The notes under the pieces were generated by a model, which did not search any database, was not told where the DNA came from, and worked only from the letters and a program-made list of their open reading frames with translations. Source: Variovorax paradoxus B4 (GTDB lineage Bacteria > Pseudomonadota > Gammaproteobacteria > Burkholderiales > Burkholderiaceae_C). From it: a stretch of 64,000 nucleotides of DNA. Positions 8,860 to 17,624 of this stretch are shown here, in pieces; position 1 is the first letter of the stretch, and each line of letters begins with the position of its first letter. Made by a program: the position numbers and the translations under genes. Location of the stretch: assembly GCF_000463015.1 (NCBI RefSeq), contig NC_022247.1, forward strand, positions 4,712,001 through 4,776,000, in the 5' to 3' direction.

Positions 8860-10484
8860 GCGGTGGTTTCCTCGGTCTGGCCGTTGCCGCTGGTCTTGCC
8901 GGCTCCCTCGTCTTCGTCCGTGCGGCTCGCCTGCCCGCTCGCGGCCAGAGCGACGGCAATCGGCTGCGCGGTGTTCAGGCCACGCTCAGCGGCCATGCGC
9001 ATTTCGATGGCGCGCTGGTCCATGACTTCTTCGAAGTCGTCGCCCTGCTCGGCGCATTCCTTTTCCAGCGTCGAGATCCCGGTTTCGATGCGCAGCGCGG
9101 CGGCCTGCGCTTCCTTCACTGGGTCGACCCAGCCCCGGCCACCAAAGATGAACCGCGCACGCACATAGGCGTAGCGGTTCTCGTAGAAGCCCGGCGCCTC
9201 GATCTCGCCCGCGTTGATCGCCTCTTCGAGCCACAGCTCATAGATGGCGCGCAGCCAGTAGTCCGAGAGCCAGCGGCGCCGGCCATGGAAATAGCGCCAG
9301 GCTTCGAGCAGCGCGGCGCGCGCGCTGCTGTAGTTGGACTTGCTGAAGTCCTTCAGCAGCAGCTCATAGGGCAGGTTCATGCCCGCCGCGATGTGCCGCA
9401 GCGAGGCGAGCATGAAAGCCTCGAAGGCCTGATTGGGGCGCCCGGGCGTGAAGCTCGACAGGCGCGCACCGGCGGGCAGCGGGATGACCGCGGCGCCCTT
9501 GAGCTGGCGGATGTTGCGGGTCTGCGCGACCGAGGCATTCCACGCCTCGCGCGGGTTCTCGCCGAACAGCTCAGCGGCGGAGGCCGGGTCCAGATCGGAT
9601 TCGAGGAAAGCCGCGACCAGCGAGTTGGCGAGGCTGGCCTGCAGTTCGTTGGCTGCGTACTTGCCGGCCATGTGGAACTCGCGCATGACGGCCGACACCA
9701 CAGGCTTGCCGCGCGACTGGCCGGTGCGCTCCTTGTCGTGCAGATGGATGACGCGGCGACGGCCCCATGGAGTGAACGCGGGGATGCGATCCCATTCCAT
9801 GAGCTGCGCGTCGCGCGTCATGCCGTAGAAGCCGAACGCGAAGGCATCGCCCGGGTGGCGCTTGAGGACGTGGTACGCGACCGGCGCGCCCCACTTGTCG
9901 AACTCGATGCCCTTGCGGATGTCTTCGCGGTGCTCCAGGCCGACCGGCGTCATGAGCCGGTCGGACTCGACCATCATCAGGCGCGTGTTCCAGCGCGAGC
10001 CGGGCCGCGGCAGCCAGAGCGGCAGGCCCAGTGCGTCGCCATTGAGCATGGCGCCGCCCAGCGCCTGAAGGGTCAGGCCGAGCAGGTTCTGCGTGCGCGA
10101 GGCGTCGCACTCGACCGTCTCGGCCCATGACCGGAACTTGGCTTCGGTGATGTTGCCCCACTCGCGGCTCTTCTCGCGCGTCCAGCCGAGCAGGCGGTAA
10201 TCCGGCGTGGCGCTCAGGCGCAGCACCGCGCCCACGATGTTGTCGCGCAGGGTCTGCATGCCGCCGGCCATCAGGCCGTTGTTGCGGCCGAGGTCGCGGG
10301 ACCGCGCGGTCAGCGTGTCGAGGTCCGGCAGCAGATCCGCATCGGCACTGCCGCTGACCGGGTTCCAGTCGCGCATCGCCAGGTCGTTGCCGGATGCGGC
10401 GTCGTGGGCGGCCATCGCCGCGCCAGGGCGCGCCGAGGCGCTCGCGCTTGCAGCCGGATGGAATCGACGTGTGCGGCGAGCCAT
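8856..10484 (-). CDS. Portal protein (gpB family)
   Basis: 542 residues from ATG 10484 (MARRTRRFHP), which lies two bases from the gpW stop; a further upstream GTG-type extension to 10535 would overlap gpW and was rejected. The protein forms the dodecameric portal at the capsid vertex. Family features include the N-terminal RDWNPVSGSADADLLPDLDTL region, the central GEN-PREAWNA segment and the C-terminal NLPYELLLKDFSKSNYSSARA motif, typical of lambda-type portals. The tail is Gly/Thr/Glu-rich and probably disordered. Confidence 0.94.
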   Translation of the reverse strand: MARRTRRFHPAASASASARPGAAMAAHDAASGNDLAMRDWNPVSGSADADLLPDLDTLTARSRDLGRNNGLMAGGMQTLRDNIVGAVLRLSATPDYRLLGWTREKSREWGNITEAKFRSWAETVECDASRTQNLLGLTLQALGGAMLNGDALGLPLWLPRPGSRWNTRLMMVESDRLMTPVGLEHREDIRKGIEFDKWGAPVAYHVLKRHPGDAFAFGFYGMTRDAQLMEWDRIPAFTPWGRRRVIHLHDKERTGQSRGKPVVSAVMREFHMAGKYAANELQASLANSLVAAFLESDLDPASAAELFGENPREAWNASVAQTRNIRQLKGAAVIPLPAGARLSSFTPGRPNQAFEAFMLASLRHIAAGMNLPYELLLKDFSKSNYSSARAALLEAWRYFHGRRRWLSDYWLRAIYELWLEEAINAGEIEAPGFYENRYAYVRARFIFGGRGWVDPVKEAQAAALRIETGISTLEKECAEQGDDFEEVMDQRAIEMRMAAERGLNTAQPIAVALAASGQASRTDEDEGAGKTSGNGQTEETTA

Positions 10485-10485
10485 C

Positions 10486-10713
10486 TCAGACGATGTAGAT
10501 GGGGCCACGCGAGCCACCGCCCGAGCGGCGGTCAAGCTCTTCGCTCACGGCGGCGATTTCCTTGCGGATCTCGGCGACGTTCTGCTGGTACTGGACGGAT
10601 CGCCCGTTATGGGCGGCGGAGCTGGGAGCGGTCAGCCGATCCTGCAGCGACGCCATGAGGCGCGTGCGGGTGGCTTGAAGTTCAGCAACTGAGAGGTGGC
10701 GGTAAATGCCCAT
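10486..10713 (-). CDS. Head-to-tail joining protein gpW
   Basis: 75 residues, typical for gpW (68-75). It plugs the portal channel and is needed to keep packaged DNA inside. The pattern of two helices around a hairpin is visible (SVAELQATRTRLMASL, then VAEIRKEIAAVSEEL). It precedes the portal gene, as in lambda. What is odd is its upstream side: instead of following terminase directly it is separated from the Mor-like gene by the 3.6-kb SIR2 gene. Confidence 0.88.
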   Translation of the reverse strand: MGIYRHLSVAELQATRTRLMASLQDRLTAPSSAAHNGRSVQYQQNVAEIRKEIAAVSEELDRRSGGGSRGPIYIV

Positions 10714-10837
10714 GCATGCGATGACAACAGTTCATCGCGGACATTTCCGCTGGACAAAATCACAAAATTGCGTCCCCAAGCGAATGAACTGCGCCCAGCA
10801 CGAATTTTCGAAAAAAAAGAGCGACGACCAACTCTAC
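10714..10837 (-). terminator. AT-rich gap after SIR2 gene with possible weak terminator
   Basis: Reading the minus strand, eight T follow about 20 bases after the SIR2 stop (complement of the A-run at 10811-10818), preceded only by a weak GAG/CTC-closed stem. A short GCGGA/TCCGC hairpin lies at 10738-10752, before the gpW start. If the T-run terminates, gpW and the downstream head genes would need read-through or antitermination. Confidence 0.3.
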
Positions 10838-13800
10838 TCATTCAGTCGAAATTTCAGCAAATCTAACTTCAGGAAGCGGATCTGCTTTGGCCTCCTCCAT
10901 CACCCGCATCAATTCTTCGGCGCAGTGATCGTTCACAGCGATCAATTCACGGGCAAGCTTGACACAAGCCGCGCGCAATAGGGAAACGCTGACAGCATCG
11001 CGACTTACCGGAGCAGTAAGATTGTAATTTGCCCCGTCAAATATCACGGGAACTGCATCGGTCAACACTTCGAGTTGCGAAGAGTTAAGCCAATTATTTT
11101 TAACCATCTGATTTGCGGTCCAAAGCAGAACTGGCAGGCCGGGCGAACGCATTGTCTCCACCAGATAAACCAGCCTCGATATTAATTCATCGACCACTTC
11201 ATCTGCGCGCAGTTCTCTCCATTTAAGAAGCGCATAAGAAGAACAAGCAACCTTAAGAGAGTCCTGGTCGCCCAATCCTCCTTTTATTATTTTCTTCACG
11301 GCAGCGGAATTCTCGCTGTGCAGAGGAGCAAAAAAAACGAGCGCCGCGTTCGCTCTCGGCGAGTTCGCATCCAAGCAGAATGACAAAAGCCTTTCGAAGT
11401 TGGCTTTCGTCAACTCAGTGGATGGCAATGATGGTACGACTGAGCGAGCAAGAACGTCTCCAATTAAAAGTGAGATCCTTCTTTGAGACGCAGCCAACGT
11501 ATCAAAGTAGTCATTGGCATCATTTTTGGGCCGCCACTCTGTCAAACGCTGGAAGTAATTTATCGCCTGAGCTTCGCTCGGAAACTCATTTCCAATTGCC
11601 ATATTTGATGCATTAAGAATGGAAGCCAGAACTTCGTGAAGATACAGACTGTCGTCCATCCTTTCGAAGAGATATGTTCGCACCACAGATCTTGTCGCAA
11701 CAACGTCAGGGGATGGCAGTTCGAGAAGAGCAGATTTAAAAAGCCCTGTTTCAGGAACGAGGCTACCAACGGACTCGCACCCCCAAATCATTCTGGCGCA
11801 TTTCTCCTTTTCTACTTCAGTAAGGAAATCAGCCGCAATAAGCGGCAAAAGTCTAAGTAGCGCTGAGGCGCTCGCCTTAGAGCAAGGGCCTACTTTTTCG
11901 ATGATTTCGTCAATGCGACGATCAAGAGTAGGATTCAAACCCCTCTCGCCAGGTTTCTTGATGGCAGGGTCAGGCCATCGCGGAAAATCACCAAGATTAA
12001 TTTCCGATTGAAGCGGAAAATTCAGCGCTTCTAACAGTATTTCTTTATGCTGATCGGCCCGAATGCTTTGCAATGAGTATTCAATCAAATGCCCCAATGC
12101 TTCTACCAGCCAAATATGCCGAAATCGCCCATCTTTCCCTATCTCCATCGCGATACTGAAAGCTTGTTTGGCTTGATCAGATGAGGCACGAACCATCGCA
12201 CGCGCAAGAACCTCCATGAAAACTCTCAATTTGTTCAGCGCAGTGCCTCTCATAGGACCCGTTGAAGAAACTAGCTTGCTCTTCCAATAGTCGACCGCAC
12301 GCATGCATCTGGCGAGGAGCTCGTTCGCAACTTCCGGTGAGATTCGAGCCATCTGCACTCTGGAGAAGACATGCTTTATAGAGTCGGCAGAATCACTATC
12401 CGCTGCGCGTATTGCGAGCGAAAATCTATGAAGGTCGTCAATACCGTCAAGTTTTACTAACCGTGCAGCTTTATCAACTAAGAAGCTGACCCCGTCTAGG
12501 CGCAAGGGTATACCGATAGAGTCGGCGATCCCTTGGAATAGCAAAATAGGGTGAATCTCATTGGAAAAATGTATATTCTTTGAGTTGTCGGTGTACCGTC
12601 CAGGCTCAAAAGACGGATTGATTTCGTTCTGGTTTTGCTTTTCAGCAGCTTTGGTAATTCGGTCTTGAATTTGTTCCATGCAATCCCACGGATTGCACTT
12701 AGCCTCTTGATAGTTAATTGAAAAAGCATCAAAAGGAGCTTCAGAGCTCCAGCGTTGCGAGCCACGCAAAAGCCAAGTCGCCCACGCCAATCGAGATAAA
12801 ACGAAAATTGAATTCCGGCTATTCCGATATTGATCAGATAGCTCACGAAATGAGGCCTTTACAAGTTTCTCACCCTCTTCGAATCTGCCACACTCCGCTA
12901 GGATTGCTGCCTTTTGCAGCTTTTGGACGGGATCGATCTCCGCGACGCTTTCAACCTTATTTTCCATCGTGGAGAAATCGAGTCTATCTCGCGCTTCGCG
13001 TGCCTGATGCAAAGCAATCTCACTTGCGATTTCCGGCCAAAATCGAACATTATCTTCAAGAATTTTTAAAACGTCTTTCGCCAATTTTTGGCTTGATTCG
13101 TCATCAAACCAACTAGATCTTTTTAAAAGCAGCAATGCCACTTCCATCTGTTGCCGTTTAGTTAAAGCACAGCCAACTGCCGGATTGCAAATTGAATAGA
13201 ATTGCTCTGCAAGCCATGAATGAGCCAACTCGAAGGAAACAGTATGCCGCCATGCGATCTCATAGAGCAACTTCGCACGCACATCTTCCGACAGGGCAGA
13301 AATTATCTTAAGGCTCGGATAAGGATCACAGATTTGAGTTTGCAATGGAAATCTGATCCCCCCAGGACAGATAACCCAACCCGGGTATGACTCTCTATCA
13401 GAAATAAGCATTGACAACTGCCGTTCAAGCAATGTTGCCGCATGTTTTTCGTCTTTATGTGTTTTATCGAGTTCTTCGTTTGAAACTAAAGATCTGTGGA
13501 TTGAGCGCGGCGCCCAATCCCAAGGCGCCTTGGGTTTTAGCGCGGTCAAAATTTCCAAGAAGACTTCGGTTGACTTTAGGTGCTTGGTATCGAGATCGTC
13601 GTATTCCGAAACAATCGCGCCTAAATCTATAGGAGCAATATTTATCGACTCCAAGTATCGACGCCTCGAGGCGGTGAGATTGAGCGGGCCAACTAGGTAA
13701 ATGCGACGGGCGTGTGCAGACAACTTATCCCGCACCCAGCCGGCCCATTGCAAAAAATTAGGATCATCTCCGGAGAATCCGAGCAGACATAATTCGTTTT

Positions 13801-14452
13801 CAATAAAAATCTGGCGCGCCAAATTCACAAAGGCAGCATGAGATTCAGGGTATTTTCTGTAATCTTCTTGAGTGAAAATCAATTCCTCAGACAAATTAAC
13901 CGTGCCATGCAGTTTGATTATTCGCGGAGATCGCGAATTGGCCAGATCTTCCGCCTTTGATACGACGTTATACGCAGGCTCCATTACCTCCCAAGCGCCG
14001 CGCTCTAGAAGAGAATCCCAGTTTGTCGTTAAAACATCCGTCCACGGGAGCTTCAATAGATCTTTGTGAAGATCACCAGGAAGCCAAGAGCCGTCATTAA
14101 TTTCTCGTTTAATTAAATCATGCAACGCAGGTTTACCGAAGTAAGCTTGGTATTCTTCGGCGAGGCGCAACGGGTCTCCAGCGCCGGTGGCATTCAAGTC
14201 TTGAGAAAGCGCTTGAGATAGATGAATCCAAAGAGGTAACTTCTTTTTTCCATCCAATGTTACTGCGCCGACTCGACTAAATCCCGCTCCAACCATAATT
14301 GCTGCGCCGTGGGAAGAATTGTCTTGACGCCAAAGTCCTGCCGCCAATTTCTTTAGTGCCGCATAATCTGGCAATTGCAATGCTTTTTCGGTTTCGCTGG
14401 AGTTCATATCATTTGTAGATATTGGCGGAGGGGTTGGCTTCTCGCATGTCAC
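10838..14452 (-). CDS. SIR2-domain protein, probable NAD+-depleting phage defence effector
   Basis: 1204 residues, GTG start at 14452 (an ATG 15 codons downstream is an alternative; neither has a clear ribosome binding site). Residues about 35-285 form a SIR2-like domain: GAGFSR (55-60), LTTNWD (141-146), KLHGT with the likely catalytic His182 (180-184) and GFSGDDPNF (225-233). The remaining about 900 residues look all-helical, repeat-like, with no Walker A motif, so it is not a STAND ATPase such as Avs5. This matches the layout of defence-associated sirtuins (DSR1/DSR2), which sense phage proteins and destroy NAD+. The gene is clearly AT-richer than its neighbours and sits between the Mor-like and gpW genes, which suggests late acquisition. 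Specific trigger and activity are inference. Confidence 0.85.
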   Translation of the reverse strand: MTCEKPTPPPISTNDMNSSETEKALQLPDYAALKKLAAGLWRQDNSSHGAAIMVGAGFSRVGAVTLDGKKKLPLWIHLSQALSQDLNATGAGDPLRLAEEYQAYFGKPALHDLIKREINDGSWLPGDLHKDLLKLPWTDVLTTNWDSLLERGAWEVMEPAYNVVSKAEDLANSRSPRIIKLHGTVNLSEELIFTQEDYRKYPESHAAFVNLARQIFIENELCLLGFSGDDPNFLQWAGWVRDKLSAHARRIYLVGPLNLTASRRRYLESINIAPIDLGAIVSEYDDLDTKHLKSTEVFLEILTALKPKAPWDWAPRSIHRSLVSNEELDKTHKDEKHAATLLERQLSMLISDRESYPGWVICPGGIRFPLQTQICDPYPSLKIISALSEDVRAKLLYEIAWRHTVSFELAHSWLAEQFYSICNPAVGCALTKRQQMEVALLLLKRSSWFDDESSQKLAKDVLKILEDNVRFWPEIASEIALHQAREARDRLDFSTMENKVESVAEIDPVQKLQKAAILAECGRFEEGEKLVKASFRELSDQYRNSRNSIFVLSRLAWATWLLRGSQRWSSEAPFDAFSINYQEAKCNPWDCMEQIQDRITKAAEKQNQNEINPSFEPGRYTDNSKNIHFSNEIHPILLFQGIADSIGIPLRLDGVSFLVDKAARLVKLDGIDDLHRFSLAIRAADSDSADSIKHVFSRVQMARISPEVANELLARCMRAVDYWKSKLVSSTGPMRGTALNKLRVFMEVLARAMVRASSDQAKQAFSIAMEIGKDGRFRHIWLVEALGHLIEYSLQSIRADQHKEILLEALNFPLQSEINLGDFPRWPDPAIKKPGERGLNPTLDRRIDEIIEKVGPCSKASASALLRLLPLIAADFLTEVEKEKCARMIWGCESVGSLVPETGLFKSALLELPSPDVVATRSVVRTYLFERMDDSLYLHEVLASILNASNMAIGNEFPSEAQAINYFQRLTEWRPKNDANDYFDTLAASQRRISLLIGDVLARSVVPSLPSTELTKANFERLLSFCLDANSPRANAALVFFAPLHSENSAAVKKIIKGGLGDQDSLKVACSSYALLKWRELRADEVVDELISRLVYLVETMRSPGLPVLLWTANQMVKNNWLNSSQLEVLTDAVPVIFDGANYNLTAPVSRDAVSVSLLRAACVKLARELIAVNDHCAEELMRVMEEAKADPLPEVRFAEISTE

Positions 14453-14532
14453 AAGCTGTTCGCCTGACCATTCTGCTATGGAGTCTCTCTTTTGAGCGAA
14501 GCGCGTATCGGAGCAAGTGCCGACTCATCGGG

Positions 14533-14862
14533 CTACGGGACATCTGCTTTCCCCAAAGGCTGCTTCTGCGCTCCATCTGAGATGATCCGCCTGACATGCC
14601 GCGGCGTCATACCGTACTCCTTCGCGAGCGCCATCAAGTTGCTGCCGTTGAATTTACAAACAATCTCTCGATGCGCTTGCTGCCGCTTTCGTGAAGTCCG
14701 CCGGGGGAGATAGATGTGTGCGCCTCCCAGCCTGAGGAGGATGCGTTCGATCAGTGACGCTGCAGCGTCTTCTGGTACGGCCACACCAAAACACCGCGCC
14801 ATCGCGCGAGCTTCCTCCTCAATGATGGCAAGCGGTTCGTCATTTGGGATTGGGGCCGTCAT
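14533..14862 (-). CDS. Mor-like transcription activator family protein
   Basis: 109 residues from ATG 14862, just after the terminase large subunit stop. The C-terminal half (IYLPRR, then REIVCKFNGSNLMALAKEYG and a helix ending VRRII) matches the helix-turn-helix region of the Mu Mor/C activator family. In Mu, Mor switches on middle transcription; here the gene lies in the packaging region, as in several lambda-like prophages of Burkholderiales and Pseudomonas. It may regulate late genes or have been co-opted for DNA packaging. The start overlaps nothing; the stop is 80 bp before the SIR2 gene. Confidence 0.75.
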   Translation of the reverse strand: MTAPIPNDEPLAIIEEEARAMARCFGVAVPEDAAASLIERILLRLGGAHIYLPRRTSRKRQQAHREIVCKFNGSNLMALAKEYGMTPRHVRRIISDGAQKQPLGKADVP

Positions 14863-14864
14863 GG

Positions 14865-16925
14865 TCAGTTCAAGGCAATGGGAGAGAAGATGTCCGCATC
14901 CGCTGCGGTGGTCGCCGTAGGCAGGGGAGCCACGAACGGGGCCGAATGCAATGACTTTGCGTCCAGCAGAGGACCGGTCGCGCTGACGCTGGCCGGTGCG
15001 CTGGCAGTGGAAAAGAGATCCTGGGGCGGCTGCACCGCGGCTTCGAGTTCGCCCCAGCGCTTGTCCGAATGGTTGTGCAGCCCCAGTCCAAAGGCGGCAT
15101 GCAGCGCATAGTTGCGGTTGTCGAGCACTTCGTTGCGCGGCCGGCGCTTCACCCAGCGATAGGCCTCCTTGCCGTTCACCTTGGCAAGAATGCGCTGCTC
15201 CGCCGTGAGCTGCTCGTACCACTCGCGCGGCAGCTCTTGGCTGAAATGCACGAAGCCCGGCCCGGCCTTCTCGATGGCGAGCTGGCCGAGCAGCAGGTCC
15301 TTCGCCGTGTCCACACCGACATTCCACAGCTTGATGCCGTTCGGGATCTTCTTGCCGTTGAAGCGCACTTCCTGCGGGCTGCTTGGGCCGAGGACGTGGA
15401 TGTTCTCTTCGCCACGTCCTTTGACGGCACGCAGCTTCGGCAAGTGATGCTGGTTCTTTCGAACCCAGTTGTAGACGGCTTGCGTCTGGTCGCTGGAGTC
15501 GATGGAGATGGCGCTCAGCCCCATGCTCGCGCCGTGCCAGGCTTGCGTGTAGCGCCGGTTCAGGTACTCGGTCACCGGTAGCCAATCGTCCTCCGAGGCG
15601 GGATTGCCGTGGATGACGTGGTGGTCAACGATCCACGACTCGAGTCCGCGCCCCCAGGCCCACACGTCGATTTCCCAACGGTCGCGCTGCACGTCCACGC
15701 CGGCCGTGAGTACGAGTCCGCCGACCGGAACGGTGCGCAGCGCGTAGGGCTCGGCGCGCGCCTGCAGTGCATGCTCGTCGGTGCGCTCACCGGAAATCTC
15801 CCAGGTCTCGCCAAGCGTCTCGTTGACGAAGAGCTGCATGGGGCCGGTGTCGCCGCTGGCGAGCGGGCCGAGCGCTTCCTCGAATTCCTTGACGATGCTT
15901 TCCCAGGTGCGCTGTGGGCTGTTGGCCGCCCAGATGTGGACGCCCAGGGATTTCGGAGGCCGAGTCGGCATGCCGGCGCTGTCGCGCCAGATGCGATCCG
16001 GGCCATAGCGCTTGCCGGTCTTGCCGCACACCCACGAGCCGGAAAGCGGCTGATCGCTCGGCAGGTAGTCGTTCTGGCGGATGGACTGGTGGCAATGGGG
16101 GCAGACGTGGCGAACGCTCTCGGGCTGGCCCCGCTCCCACTTGAAGCCGTAGAGCTTGTCCTTGCCACCCCACATGAGCGGATGCTCGACGCCGCAATGC
16201 GGGCAGTCGATGTGAAAGCGCACGTAGCCTTCGGCGTTGTCGACCGCACGCTCGACATGACAGAGGCCCTTGACGCCCGGCGTCGAGCCGCCGACGAACT
16301 TCGGATACGGCGCGCCTTCGAGCCGTCCTTTCGCCAGGCCGCCCGGATCGCCCGACTTCTCGATCAACTGGTCGAACGCGGACCATTCGTCGAGGATGGC
16401 AATAGCCACCGTGATGCGGCGATAGGCACGCTTGGCCTTGCCGCCGAGCAGATGGAGAACGCTCTCGCGGAATTTCTTGAGCTTGATGGTGTCTTCGACG
16501 CCCCTGCCCTGCTTGCGCGCCGCGCGCACAGCCGGCACACCGTCTACCGGGTCGAGGATCGGATCAATTTCGCTCTTGACGTAGCTGTCGCGGTCGTCGT
16601 CGGTGGGCTGCCACAGCGCCTGCTTGCGGCGGCGGTGCGCGATGTTATAGGCGACGAAGGCGGTGATCATCTTCGTGTAGCCCACGCGCTTGGACTTCAT
16701 CACATCGAGTTCCTCGATGCGGTCGTCGCTCATGAAGTCGAGGATGCCGACCTGAAAGGACCAAGCAACCCAGCCGCCCTTTTGGTGCGAGCTTTCTCCG
16801 GCCAGCTTGAAGTGCTCGGCCGCCCAGTCGCTCAGCCGCTGGAAGGCCTCTGCGCGAAGACCGCTCAGGCCGATGCGCACGGCGCCGATGGCGGCGTCGA
16901 GTGTTTCACGCGAAACGGGCTTCAA
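14865..16925 (-). CDS. Terminase large subunit (gpA family)
   Basis: 686 residues, close to lambda gpA (641) with a Pro/Ala-rich C-terminal extension. It is the ATP-driven packaging motor and cos-cleaving nuclease. The lambda-type Walker A is KSKRVGYTKM (77-86), Walker B is the hydrophobic stretch ending ILDE (177-180), and a zinc-binding region has CPHC pairs near residues 240 and 275. The C-terminal nuclease domain carries GVDVQRDR and DSSDQTQAVY, as expected for GpA. Its ATG overlaps the small subunit stop by four bases. Confidence 0.95.
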   Translation of the reverse strand: MKPVSRETLDAAIGAVRIGLSGLRAEAFQRLSDWAAEHFKLAGESSHQKGGWVAWSFQVGILDFMSDDRIEELDVMKSKRVGYTKMITAFVAYNIAHRRRKQALWQPTDDDRDSYVKSEIDPILDPVDGVPAVRAARKQGRGVEDTIKLKKFRESVLHLLGGKAKRAYRRITVAIAILDEWSAFDQLIEKSGDPGGLAKGRLEGAPYPKFVGGSTPGVKGLCHVERAVDNAEGYVRFHIDCPHCGVEHPLMWGGKDKLYGFKWERGQPESVRHVCPHCHQSIRQNDYLPSDQPLSGSWVCGKTGKRYGPDRIWRDSAGMPTRPPKSLGVHIWAANSPQRTWESIVKEFEEALGPLASGDTGPMQLFVNETLGETWEISGERTDEHALQARAEPYALRTVPVGGLVLTAGVDVQRDRWEIDVWAWGRGLESWIVDHHVIHGNPASEDDWLPVTEYLNRRYTQAWHGASMGLSAISIDSSDQTQAVYNWVRKNQHHLPKLRAVKGRGEENIHVLGPSSPQEVRFNGKKIPNGIKLWNVGVDTAKDLLLGQLAIEKAGPGFVHFSQELPREWYEQLTAEQRILAKVNGKEAYRWVKRRPRNEVLDNRNYALHAAFGLGLHNHSDKRWGELEAAVQPPQDLFSTASAPASVSATGPLLDAKSLHSAPFVAPLPTATTAADADIFSPIALN

Positions 16926-17494
16926 ACGGATGCCCCCGTGGTTGCGAGCATCCCTGCGGCTTCGTCGCCGTCCTCGTCCTCTTCATCATCTTCGCCATAC
17001 GCATCCTCGACGCGCTCGGCCACCAGTTTGGCGGTCGAGCGAATCCATTCGTTGCGCGCCGACGTGACGATCTGCATCACGGTGGCTTTCGCTTCGTCCG
17101 GCAGATCGGGACAGGTCCGGCGCAGCGCGCCTTCCAACTGCTCGAAGCGATCAACCACCGCGCTGGATGCGGTGCTGAGCACATCGGCCAGCAGTTCGAC
17201 CGGGGCGTACTCCCCGCGCGCGGTGGCGTTCTTGATTTCCTGCGCCTCGCGCTGACTGCGCGCAAGCGCGGCGCGTTCCTGCACAAGGTCGAGTCCTCCC
17301 ATCTCGGCCGACATGCGGCCGGCCGCCACTTCGCGCTGACGCTGGCAGTAGGCCTGCAGCCAGGTGCGCGCCGTCTCGCCGCGCGCGATAACGCCCTCGC
17401 CGACAAGCTGGCTGACCTTCGCTTCGCTGACGCCGATCATTTCTGCGAACTCGGCCTGCGTGATCTGCACATTGAGTGCTTCGATGACCTTCAC
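16922..17494 (-). CDS. Terminase small subunit (Nu1-like)
   Basis: 190 residues. The N-terminal helix-turn-helix (QAEFAEMIGVSEAKVSQLVG, about residues 13-32) is the DNA-binding domain that recognises the packaging site in lambda Nu1. The middle is coiled coil, and the acidic C-terminus (runs of Glu and Asp near 165-180) probably contacts the large subunit. It overlaps the large subunit gene by four bases. A 130-bp noncoding gap lies just upstream and is a candidate for the packaging site. Confidence 0.9.
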   Translation of the reverse strand: MKVIEALNVQITQAEFAEMIGVSEAKVSQLVGEGVIARGETARTWLQAYCQRQREVAAGRMSAEMGGLDLVQERAALARSQREAQEIKNATARGEYAPVELLADVLSTASSAVVDRFEQLEGALRRTCPDLPDEAKATVMQIVTSARNEWIRSTAKLVAERVEDAYGEDDEEDEDGDEAAGMLATTGASV

Positions 17495-17624
17495 TTAACC
17501 CCCTTAGGAAGTGCGCTGAACAGTCCGAGCACGCGGTTCGAATTACCCGTATCCGGTGCTCCCAGGAGGGACCCGCTCCTTTTCCCAGGGGCGCCCCGGC
17601 GGATGGACATGGCTTGCCTGTTGT
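17495..17624. other. Noncoding gap upstream of terminase, candidate cos region
   Basis: This is the only noncoding gap of more than 100 bp in the packaging module. It contains a perfect 10-bp palindrome, GGGGCGCCCC, at 17588-17597 in a GC-rich setting. Lambda cos lies in the same place relative to the small terminase gene. No consensus can prove the assignment. Confidence 0.35.

Noticed and set aside
10838..14452. SIR2 protein as Avs5-type (SIR2 plus STAND ATPase)
   Set aside because: No Walker A or B motif could be found in the 900 residues after the SIR2 domain.
14453..14532. Own promoter for the SIR2 gene
   Set aside because: Only weak matches (TTGCTC with AAAAGA) were seen, not better than chance.
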